A stretch of DNA of 64,000 nt, from contig JAMWET010006936.1 of assembly GCA_024036415.1 (NCBI GenBank), forward strand, positions 1,713,501 through 1,777,500. Reading direction: 5' to 3'. The DNA is from Prochilodus magdalenae. Its lineage: Eukaryota > Chordata > Actinopteri > Characiformes > Prochilodontidae. The notes beneath the pieces were generated by a model, which saw only the letters and a list, made by a program, of their open reading frames with translations, did not search any database and was not told the DNA's origin. Shown here piece after piece: positions 56,076-64,000 of this stretch. The first letter of the stretch is position 1. The number at the start of each line of letters is the position of its first letter. The position numbers were made by a program, and so were the translations under genes.

Positions 56076-56279
56076 ATGTACAATTGAAGTCTTCTGGGCA
56101 GAACTTGCCCTGAAGCTTTCATAAGAAGGCAACAAAAAAAGAGCCTTTATTCTAAAACATTCTGGATCATTTCTATTGGTGATATGTGCCAAATGTAGTG
56201 CTGTGAAACAGAAGAAACACCAACCAACTTCTAAGACTGAACTTCAGACATAAAAAAAAACAGCCCTACGGCAGGGCTA

Positions 56280-56680
56280 TTGAGAAGCAAGAACGCAAAC
56301 CTCCAGAACTGGAATGGAAGTTGTAACAAAAGTAAAGGAAGAAAATAAGAGTTCTCCAAGAACCTAGAGCTCCACTGCTTCAGTTCAGAAAAACCCTACA
56401 GGTCCCTGCCTAGTCTACTTAAAATGATGGGTCTGAAAGGATATGCAGCTGTCAAGAAGCCATTACTAAATGAAAGGGGAGGGATAAAAACTGCTGGTGT
56501 CTTCAGAACACTGGCGTAACTACCCCACTACGATCAAGCCTCCCTGTGGATTTCTTTGGAAAACTGAAAGCAAATCACCTGAAAGAGTGTAAGCAGTAAT
56601 AAAAGCCAAAGGCCTAAATGACCTCAGTAAGCAACAAGTAATGATTTTACCCTTTGGGTTTTAAATCAAACTTTAAATCG
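56280..56680 (+). mobile_element. Tc1-like relic, mid-region
   Basis: ATGGGTCTGAAAGGATATGC, TGTCAAGAAGCCATTACTAA and CCTCCCTGTGGATTTCTTTG, GTAATAAAAGCCAAAGGCCT follow a Tc1 transposase coding order I recognise. Heavily decayed, no termini. Confidence 0.5.
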
Positions 56681-56689
56681 CTCCATAAA

Positions 56690-57050
56690 GCCAGAGGCAT
56701 TCTGCTAGTCCATGTTCTAGTCTAGTTTTCTCCAAAGTTCAGGACCATTTTGTCCTGCAAAGGCAGAAAAACAAACACTAAGCCCAGAAATCATACAAAG
56801 GGATGCAATGAGACACCTTTAGTTCATATCAGGCTTTCATCAATATTTGGCACCTGTCTTTCATTCAAGGGAGGAATAGCATGGTTGTACAAAGCTCCAG
56901 TTTTATGGTTGAGGTCTCCAAGAACAAAAACCTTTTACACAATTTTCAGCTGGGATGTAGTTTATCGGTTAAGACATGCAGAATATGGAGTTTCTTCCTC
57001 TGGTTTTGTTATCTGTGTAAATAGACAAAGTAGAAACAATGTATCTTGCT
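56690..57050. other. Non-coding sequence
   Basis: A 149-codon frame at 56,750-57,199 extends from here into the repeat at 57,055. Its product has no recognisable domain and the second half is repeat-derived, so it is not called. Confidence 0.4.
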
Positions 57051-57054
57051 TTTG

Positions 57055-57300
57055 TCATATAGTTCTCAATCCTTCTAAAGTCTTGCTCTCTGGTGTCGAC
57101 CCGAGGAGGATGGGTTCCTCCTTTGCTTCTTGGTTCCTCTCGAGGTTCCGTCTTCCTCTTGCTCTTGGGGAATTTTTTCCTTGCCACTGTTGCCCTTGAC
57201 CTGCACACTGGGGACTTGGACCTGGGTTCTCTGTAAAGCTGCTTTGTGACAACCTCTGCTGTAAAGGCGCTTCATAAATACAGCTTGACTTGACTCGAAT
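57055..57300 (+). mobile_element. Teleost retroelement 3' end
   Basis: GTCGACCCGAGGAGGATGGG, GGAATTTTTTCCTTGCCACT, CTGTAAAGCTGCTTTGTGAC and CGCTTCATAAATACAGCTTG are hallmark words of a very common teleost retroposon tail that ends in TTGACTTGAC-like repeats. The 5' part is missing. Confidence 0.75.
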
Positions 57301-58110
57301 TTATAGACAGATGTTAGTATTGTCAGAAATCACACCAGCAACACACAAAGGCACAGAACACACCAGTCATACTGAACAATGAGCAGATCAAATTTGAACA
57401 CTTCTCACAGTGAAGCATGTCACTGTTCATAAACGCAAAGTCATCAGTTCTGACTGGCTATCGATGCCTTTCGCAGGTGCATATTAAAGCATTGTATTTG
57501 AACACACAGAGACGGATGCACACAAACAAGAGAGAAATGCTATGGCCCAGAGCCTTTATTTGCATGGATTTGCATGAGGTGCCGTATAGGGATTATTTAT
57601 TCATGAGCTATCACTACACGCAGATTTCAAACAGAGAGAGCAGATCTGAGCGTAGCCAATCTCGCATCCAGAAAGCCGGAGAATGCACAAGCAAAAACCT
57701 GGCCGCTGAGTAGACGTCTCGCCCCACGAGCACCCCACCCAGAAGCACATATTTAAACATCTTAATTCTGCATTGTGCTGTACAGAAATAATAAGTAGGA
57801 TAACAATGCTGTTTGTTTACATGCAGAACATTTAGTGCTGCAATGCGGCGCATGCATGACAATGCATTTTCATGAAATTAAATTGACTTTTCCGTTAAAA
57901 CTGTTGGACAAGCTGTAGAGAAAGCCTTATTCAACCTAAAGGGAAACTGCATCGCACTTTCTGTGCTGCATAATGAGTTGCTAAACTTCAGAGCTTGGCC
58001 ATGCTGCTGTATCCAATCAAGCTGTAAATGAATTTGCTTGATTAACAGCAAAAAAACTATCCTAACAGCATGATGATGACCTTTCACCTTTCAATATCAA
58101 CTGAAATTAA
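57301..58110. promoter_or_regulatory. Candidate conserved regulatory segment
   Basis: A repeat-poor, high-complexity 0.8 kb between repeat-rich flanks, with tandem octamer sites at 57,558-57,575, a CpG-containing patch near 57,690-57,735, CATTTTCATGAAATTAAATT near 57,865 and TTGCTTGATTAACAG near 58,036. The composition resembles vertebrate developmental enhancers. No frame has a domain. Conservation is untested, so the call is tentative. Confidence 0.35.
57558..57575 (+). promoter_or_regulatory. Two ATTTGCAT octamers 10 bp apart
   Basis: Perfect POU/Oct octamers at 57,558-57,565 and 57,568-57,575, separated by GG, so they fall on the same face of the helix. The octamer binds POU-domain factors; the in-phase pair suits cooperative binding. 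Confidence 0.55.
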
Positions 58111-58429
58111 TAATACACTAAAAATGTAGGTAGAATTAAACACTCACAGTTATCATGAGCTTCTCAGGAAAGATGAAAGAGCACATTTGAAGATGAAGCA
58201 TATCGTCAATGCCCCTCCTCCAAAAAAGTGTGAAGTAAAGGGGGTCCTTTGGGGAGGGGGTGGTGGCCTGGGAGCCCTAAATTAATTAATGGGGGTTCCT
58301 GAAAACAAGCCTATGCTGACATTTAGGGGACTTTAATGCTCAAATACAAAGTGTTAGTGTTGTTGCATGTAGCTATTGTTTTAAATCCATCACCAGTGCA
58401 CAGACACAGGAGAACTACAAAATATAATA
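58111..58429. other. Unique non-coding sequence
   Basis: A G-rich patch at 58,240-58,275 (GGGGAGGGGGTGGTGGCC). Nothing else. Confidence 0.45.
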
Positions 58430-58600
58430 CTTGGCTCCTCACCACCATACAAAGCTGAAGTCTCTTATTCGGCTTCTGTTCCACCTTAAATGGTGCAGCA
58501 GATGTCAGAACAACATCACATACACTATTTAAAGTGTAACAGGAAAATCTGATAGAGAAGCTGGTGAATGGGAGGCCAACCTCAGCTTCGTCCCAACCAC
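58430..58600. repeat. CCACCTTAA repeat, copy
   Basis: TTCCACCTTAAATGGTGC at 58,479 with the same core as near 1,293, 12,808 and 31,961. The 107-codon minus frame (58,323-58,646) is not supported as a gene. Confidence 0.4.
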
Positions 58601-59195
58601 AGATGAGCAGCAAGTTACAGCTTTTGGTACTTAATAAAAGCTCCATGTGGTTTCTCGGTTAGATCGAGCGACTGTAAACAATGCAAAACGTAGGTATTTT
58701 GACTACCTGTGATGGTGCTTCATATATAGAAAAGCACTTCCTGCCCTGCATGTGCGGTTCACACCACAGCAATGCAGTGACGTGATGTCATATGCAAACA
58801 ACCTATTGCAGCACTGCTCTGCCTCAGGGTGGCACAGTAGTGTAGTAGATTAACCAGTTTGTCCTTCAAGCCTAGCGATTGTAACTATGCCTGTGATTCC
58901 ACTGAAAACCTTTAGAACAAGCTGCGGCATGTTTGTAAATCTGAAAACTTTCTAATTAGCTGAGAGATTGTTAGAGTTAACTCTTACTCATTTCCCAACC
59001 CCAGAGTAAAAGCGGAGATATGTCCAGTCTCAGTTTATGTGTGGAAAAAGTTTTACCAAACTAAAAAAGAACATTTACAAACTTTTTTTTGCTGCCATCA
59101 GTGCCACTATGGTGCCATCAGTGCCACTATGGTGAGTGGGTTTGCTGGTATTTCAGGTGAGGCCAATCATTCAGTTGAGAGTTAAGATCCATTTT
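58601..59195. other. Unique sequence with a 20-bp duplication
   Basis: GCCATCAGTGCCACTATGGT is duplicated head-to-tail at 59,094-59,113 and 59,114-59,133. Otherwise featureless. Confidence 0.6.
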
Positions 59196-59199
59196 TTGT

Positions 59200-59440
59200 G
59201 TTTGCACACAGGAGAATTTGTCTTCTGCATTTAACCCATGCATGAAGTAAAACACACAGACACACATGTTGCTCAGAGTATTAGGCAGCAGTGGGCTGTA
59301 TCCACAGTGCCCAGGATGCGACTGGGGGTTAGGTGTCTTGCTCAAGGGCACTTCAGTCGTGTCCTGTTGGTTTTAGGGTATCAAACTGGCAACGCTCCAA
59401 GGCTGGTTCTCTAAGCTCCAACACATGACTGCTTCCAACA
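59200..59440 (+). repeat. Dispersed repeat F, copy 2
   Basis: TTTGTCTTCTGCATTTAACC, GCAGCAGTGGGCTGTATCCA, GGGGGTTAGGTGTCTTGCTC, AAGGGCACTTCAGTC and GGCTGGTTCTCTAAGCTCCA. More complete than the 15,545 copy, which lacks the middle. Confidence 0.8.
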
Positions 59441-59582
59441 ATATGGTAACCAGGCAACAAGATACCACCTGAATCCCAGGGAGAAACAATTTTCTATATT
59501 CTGTTTTTTCTATTTTGTGTTTTTTGTAATTTTCTGAGGAATGGACAAACACACCTGCTGTAAGATGACTTGGCATATATAG

Positions 59583-59839
59583 TACATTGTCACTGTCCAA
59601 AGACAAACCTGTATCTCAGTTCTTGTTGATGTTTCCTCTATGCATTATTCGAACACAGCAGCTGCTGTTTACATCGTGTGAACATATCGTGATGTATGAA
59701 CCAACAGAAATGGCCCAAAATTGCTTGCCAAAAAAGTCAGTCTCAGTTGACTTACATTAGAATTAAATTAGGCTTTTGCTCTCTCCTGAAAAGTTGTCTT
59801 TTTGGAGATACTTGTTTTTCTATGGACAGCGATGATATA
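59583..59839 (-). mobile_element. MITE-A, complete copy 3 (inverted)
   Basis: Starts TACATTGTCACTGTCCAAAG and ends GGACAGCGATGATATA, with AGATACTTGTTTTTC at the right. Interior GCAGCTGCTGTTTACATCGT and AACAGAAATGGCCCAAAATT match the other copies in reverse orientation. About 257 bp. Confidence 0.85.
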
Positions 59840-59889
59840 CTTTCACATTAGCTGAGATTAAGAGAAAGTACATTAAGAATGTTTTTATC

Positions 59890-59929
59890 TTCTCCAGTAA
59901 GACTACTATCTTTGGACAATGATGATATA
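59890..59929. mobile_element. MITE-A end fragment
   Basis: CTATCTTTGGACAATGATGATATA repeats the right end of the preceding copy some 60 bp further on, suggesting a second truncated insertion. Confidence 0.6.
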
Positions 59930-60049
59930 TAGGTCAGTTATTTTATACAGCTGCAAAAGTGAACCTCGTCACTAACAATTATGATGTGCACTATGGTTAT
60001 GAAATCAGATATGAAAGCTTTAGCGCAAGTTCTGCCCGGAGGACTCCAA

Positions 60050-60250
60050 TGCTGCATCACTCATTCATTCATTTATTACTCGTCAATCACAGTCTGCCAC
60101 TTGCCTTGAAAAGGATTCACTTACACTCCTGCCATGCCACTTTCAGGTGCTGATGTTTTCACATTGTTCCCCTTCCTCCCCACCTCCACCAGTCTGGTCC
60201 CGGTCCTGTTATCCAGGGGGTGAGCTCTGTCCAGCCTGGGAAAGACTCTT
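60050..60250 (-). repeat. Dispersed repeat G, copy 3 (inverted)
   Basis: From the ATTCATTCATTTATTACTCG tail (60,062) through CAGGTGCTGATGTTTTCACA, CCTTCCTCCCCACCTCCACC and GTCCCGGTCCTGTTATCCAG, the reverse complement of 55,890-56,075. Shared tail and fixed end support a retroelement 3' end. Confidence 0.6.
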
Positions 60251-60254
60251 TTAT

Positions 60255-61380
60255 TCTTAACAACAGTTATAATTCAAATTGTTCACCTTTCACCATTCAG
60301 TTTTCTATCAGTACTGTCTTTTTAATCTTTCTGGCAGAAATAAAAAACAGAAATACAGAAAAAGAACAGTCAGGAAAGCATACTGGGGCAACCATAGGAT
60401 TGTCTTTCATTCATTTCATCTCAGTAGTTCATAATTTGTGATGACTGATGACAGTTCTCTTGTCATGTGAATTTTGCCTTTTAAATATACATTCAGACAT
60501 ACGATTTAACATCAAGTCCTACTCATCTAGGTTTTTGGTGAAGACAAACAGGAAGTACTGCTGTTATTTTCACTTCTTACTGCTCTTCTTCTTAATTTCT
60601 AGAAATCTAAAAGATAACATAATCCTGACAAAAGACAAATTACTCCTAGACAAGCTGTATTTAACGTTTACCCAAAAGCCCTACACAGACACCCCAGTTA
60701 AAGATTAATCAGTTTCTCTGTAACATGAGTCAGTTTCCCCCTCAGGCTGCTGGGACTTTCCCACCCTGTGACCTTTGAAACCGTCAGTCTAGTCACATAA
60801 AAACCAGACATGCTAATGCTAATGCTAAGTGTTAAAGCGTTTGTTTCTTTGGTGATTTAGCAAATGTGTATTAGCAATAACTAGCACTGCTATAATGTTA
60901 GCCTGAGTCTGAAATCAGTAGTTTAGCTCTGATGTAAATGAAACGTGCTACATCAGGAACATACTTTCTGGTTTTGGAAATGGCCAGTAGGATTTGTGTG
61001 GTATAAAGATTTGGTCAGTTGGAGCCACTGCTAATGAAGCGTTCTCTGTTTTGGAAAGCAACTCAAAGTACTACTAGGTCGCCAATTCAATCTTTCACTT
61101 TGGTATATAGTTTGAAGGCAGTTTAAGAGCCACTTTAGCTTAGCAAACACAGTGCACAGAAGTCTTCCAGAATGGATAGGTGCTCAGCAACTGGAGCATA
61201 AACATGAGTGGTTAGCATTTTATACTCTAGTGAACTTAGCACAATACTGGAACGTATACAGTCGTATACAAAAGTTAGGGGGCTCTGGGAAAATGACAGG
61301 TCTTGTTGATTTTTTTATGTGTAGATCAGCCTCTACAGAGAACACACTTTAGTGCACATTTACTGCTTACTTGCTGAATT
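60255..61380. other. Unique non-coding sequence
   Basis: A small ATGCTA triplication at 60,809-60,826. An 86-codon frame (60,448-60,708) has no domain. No transposon ends recognised. Confidence 0.45.
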
Positions 61381-61384
61381 TAAC

Positions 61385-61735
61385 ATTCATTTATACGTTC
61401 ATCTTATCAGCCGTTTATCTTTCTGGGTTGTGGAGGGTGAAGATGCCTATACAGTGGTCATTGAGTGGAGGCAGGAAACACCCTGGAGTGGTTGCCAGTT
61501 CACCGTAGGGCAGACACTCAGACATACCCATTCACACACACCCGGGGGCGATTAAGTATCTCCAACTCATCCAACTGCATGCCTTTGGACTGTGAGAGGA
61601 AACCCACACAGACACAGGGAGAACATGCAGCTCCACACATAAAGGACCCCGGAGGCCCCAGCCAAGAATCAAACCCAGGCCCTTCTTTCTGTGAGGCTTC
61701 CCATGGCAACGTCATGCCACCCTGAATTCACCATG
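61385..61735 (-). mobile_element. tRNA-derived SINE, copy 6 (near full length)
   Basis: Inverted: ATTCATTTATACGTTCATCT tail (61,387), GGCAGGAAACACCCTGGAGT, CACACCCGGGGGCGATTAAG, GCCTTTGGACTGTGAGAGGA, AGAACATGCAGCTCCACACA, the B-box region near AGAATCAAACCCAGGC (61,665-61,680) and the head remnant near 61,720. An insertion-like string replaces part of the A-box end. Confidence 0.8.
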
Positions 61736-62825
61736 TAGCCTGAACCATGTTAAACTTTTAAGCAAATATTTATTTATGTATTTACATTTGTTCCCTGTAG
61801 ATGACGATTTCATTGTTTTCACCTACACTTTAATGAGTCAACCAAGTCATTTATGTTTGAGTACAGCAGGGGTTTCATTTTCAAAATGTCTATTTATCTC
61901 TTGAGCTTATAGGTGAGTATGTTCAGCCATGAAGACATATAATACAGTCTCTAAAGATGTTTAAATAAGTCAAATATTTTAAAAGGCAGGACAAATGCAT
62001 TCAAACTGTAGCATGTTTTTTGAAGACCAGTTTTGGTTTGGATGCTGTGGAGTTGGAAAGTAGAGATATAAACAAAACTGAGGAAGAGAGAGAGAGAGAA
62101 AGAGAGAGAGCGCTGCGGAGGCAGTGTTGTAGAAGACCCAGTCAGCCCATATAAGGCCAGTCTGAAGGACAGGAGCTGCTACAGTAACTGGAGCAGAAGC
62201 CTGTGACTCTCCATAGAAATCATTCAAAGCCTCCACATTTTGCTGCTTTCGCTGCTTTCAACAGCCGATTAGTTCACTGCTCCTGAAATACAGCTTTATA
62301 CAGATTTTCTCATGCCCAGAATTTTCAGACTCCGAAGCCGAATTTTTTCCCTTGTGCTGACATGCTCAAAACAAGTTCATTGTAACGGGGAAATAATGCA
62401 TTAACACGGACCTAAATGCCCAGAAACATCAAGAAACACAATGTTGTGAGCTGAAAATGCTGCAGAACAGTAGACATGATAAAAGGGGGCTACAGAGGTA
62501 GAAATCAAGTTTACCCAGAACACTTCTTTGACATCCATCACACCTAACATTAAACCCTTAACTAAAACTTAAACTGGACTTCAGGCACAAGAAATGTTTT
62601 TTTCAGGGTTGAAGAAGGCAACATTTAGCTTTACAGCACTTTACAAAGTCAGCACATATTTGTTTTCCTTGAAAATGGGTGAAAGGAAACATGCTACTCA
62701 GGCCAAGCCCTGCAGGGTCCGACAAAAGGGCAGGATTTGGGTGCAGTTTGGGCTGATTTTTCACATACAGCCAATGAAAACAAACTTTGGCTGAAAATCT
62801 CTAGATTTCTGCTCTTCATGCTGCG
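61736..62825. other. Unique non-coding sequence
   Basis: GA-rich at 62,085-62,110, followed by moderately GC-rich sequence with a CArG box. The rest is AT-rich without frames of note. Confidence 0.45.
62147..62156. promoter_or_regulatory. CArG box CCATATAAGG
   Basis: Perfect CC(A/T)6GG serum response factor site. The flanks (GTCAGC, CCAGTC) are complex and not repeat-derived. Single matches occur by chance, so support is modest. Confidence 0.35.
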
Positions 62826-62827
62826 CA

Positions 62828-63105
62828 TTAGAGATGCACCAATACCACTTTTTCCACTTCCACACTGATACCAATGCCTGAGTATCAGCTGATAGCAAAT
62901 ACCAATACCAATACGGTTCCATTTTGCTAAAAGCTTGGTAACAGAATGTTCTGTGTCAATAATAAAACATATCAAACTTGAAATAATAACATTTACTTGA
63001 AATATATTGTCCAAAGAAAAACATGTTTCTGCCTTTTTGTCAATTTTTACTTTTAAGCACTCTACCACTGAGCGATACAGCTGACCGGCATCGGTGCACC
63101 ATCGA
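62828..63105. mobile_element. hAT-like MITE, chimeric
   Basis: TTAGAGATGCACCAATACCA near 62,828 and GGCATCGGTGCACCATCG near 63,087 are inverted ends typical of teleost hAT MITEs whose body is ATACCxATACC repeats. A MITE-A end (TATATTGTCCAAAGAAAAAC at 63,003) sits inside, so one element seems to have landed in the other. Confidence 0.6.
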
Positions 63106-64000
63106 TGGTGGACATACAAGCCTGGCAAGCATGCTGCTGTTAATGGTTAAACGAAGCCATATAGGCAATCATTACCTCAAGAGATCAGCAGTTCCTTCCA
63201 TATGTCTTCCTATTGGCTCCCTCAGTAGCACCCTGGACTAACATTAACTGTACCGTGTAAGTGACCACAGCAGCAGATGGGGGACTACTGAAAAAACCTT
63301 CACTCAGTCAATGAGGTTAAGGGTTAGGGTTAGCTTTAGCCAGATTCTGGCCGCTGCTTGTCCACTCACACTGCCAGTGTGTTAGGTTCCATCTACTAAC
63401 ACAAGTTCTACTTGCCTTGTGATATCTATTATAGGTATCGGTATGACTCTGGGCAAGTTCCAGTGTGTCTGTGAGTATACTGATACAGCATTGGTGGAGC
63501 TCCCCAGCATCTAAATGGTTCATGCTATGGAAATCCAAGCTGTTCATAAATATACTTCTTATAAGATCAGCTATAAACAGTGTTTATCAACATTCTTCAC
63601 AGAAAGTTATATTGTTAACTGTTCTGAAGTGAAGACGTTATATTTTAAGATGGTTCACCAGTAAATATGATAATAATATTTTGTTGTGGTTGATTTCCAT
63701 AAAACTGTGATCCCACGGCCGCTCCTCCTTTTGCATGTCTGTTCTTCAGACGTCTTTTCTACCACACTATGAGCTGTGACAGCTCTAAGAAGTGACTAAA
63801 CTACATTTAGGATTCTTTCATTTTCACTAAGTAAGTGTTTCCATGACTCTGGCACTGTTAGATGGACAGATCATTCTACATAGAGGACTGGTGATGACAG
63901 GAAGTTATGCCAGAGAGAACTTTTTCAGATTCAGACACTGGGGACATTGTAACCACTGGGTCTCAGTGAGGAATTTGTTATGAGTGGATTCTATTATGCT
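63106..64000. other. Unique non-coding end of window
   Basis: TAAGGGTTAGGGTTAG at 63,318-63,333 is a two-unit telomere-like string, too short to be an interstitial telomere. Short frames have no domain. No further feature seen. Confidence 0.45.

Noticed and set aside
56750..57199. 149-codon frame
   Set aside because: Its second half is translated from a common retroelement tail.
63318..63333. Interstitial telomere (TAAGGGTTAGGGTTAG)
   Set aside because: Only about two and a half units; expected by chance or from general GGTTAG-rich sequence.

Overview
The window is nuclear DNA of a vertebrate, most probably a teleost fish. The evidence is long (CA)n, (CT)n and (AT)n microsatellites, pyrimidine blocks of a kilobase or more, CpG depletion outside a few islands, and many decayed Tc1-like transposons, tRNA-derived SINEs and non-LTR retrotransposon tails of kinds I recognise from ray-finned fish. 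An otophysan (characin, catfish or relative) is my guess from the mix of repeat families, not a measurement. I could not support any intact protein-coding gene, rRNA, tRNA, CRISPR array or bacterial-type feature. The window reads as a gene-poor intergenic region or one or more very large introns. Repeat class names come from memory of teleost repeats and were not checked against a database.

Layout. 0-10 kb: microsatellites, two AT arrays, remnants of three Tc1-like families, and the first copies of a short TA-flanked inverted-repeat element called MITE-A here. 10.6-11.5 kb: the only clear CpG island, with palindromic factor sites (E-boxes, RFX X-box, C/EBP); the best candidate promoter/first exon. 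12-18 kb: a second inverted-repeat family (MITE-B), a GC-rich segment with a perfect CRE near 16.6 kb, and a broken LINE at 17.1-18.1 kb. 19-24.5 kb: SINEs, a short Tc1 derivative and an unexplained degenerate tandem array of roughly 134-154 bp units. 25.7-28.4 kb: a 533-bp Tc1 deletion derivative and other transposon debris. 28.7-30.6 kb: a 1.9-kb polypyrimidine block. 31-35 kb: a 1.5-kb Tc1-like relic, a SINE and a palindromic MITE. 35.8-36.3 kb: a candidate regulatory segment. 38-45.7 kb: Tc1-C copies including an inverted pair, CT blocks, a LINE tail ending in (ATCT)n, a SINE and a possible solo LTR.

45.8-55.7 kb is dominated by simple DNA: a 2.3-kb minisatellite built from the hexamer GTTAGA punctuated by GAAACAGGTAG, a 1.3-kb CT block, a (CT)n/(GA)n inverted pair, and a 1.6-kb array of the decamer CTGTATATGY. 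55.7-64 kb holds further Tc1 and SINE debris, three MITE-A traces, and a candidate regulatory segment at 57.3-58.1 kb with two octamer motifs exactly 10 bp apart.

How it fits together. Nothing here forms a pathway. What can be read is a history of insertions: a TA-inserting element beside an AT array, a Tc1 copy inside an older repeat, foldback pairs, and expansion of tandem arrays. All long pyrimidine blocks have the pyrimidines on the + strand; together with the CpG island this weakly suggests a + strand transcript starting near 11 kb whose first intron could be most of the window. That is inference only. The strongest leads are the three unusual tandem arrays, the CpG island and the two candidate enhancers; I did not find a convincing new gene system.
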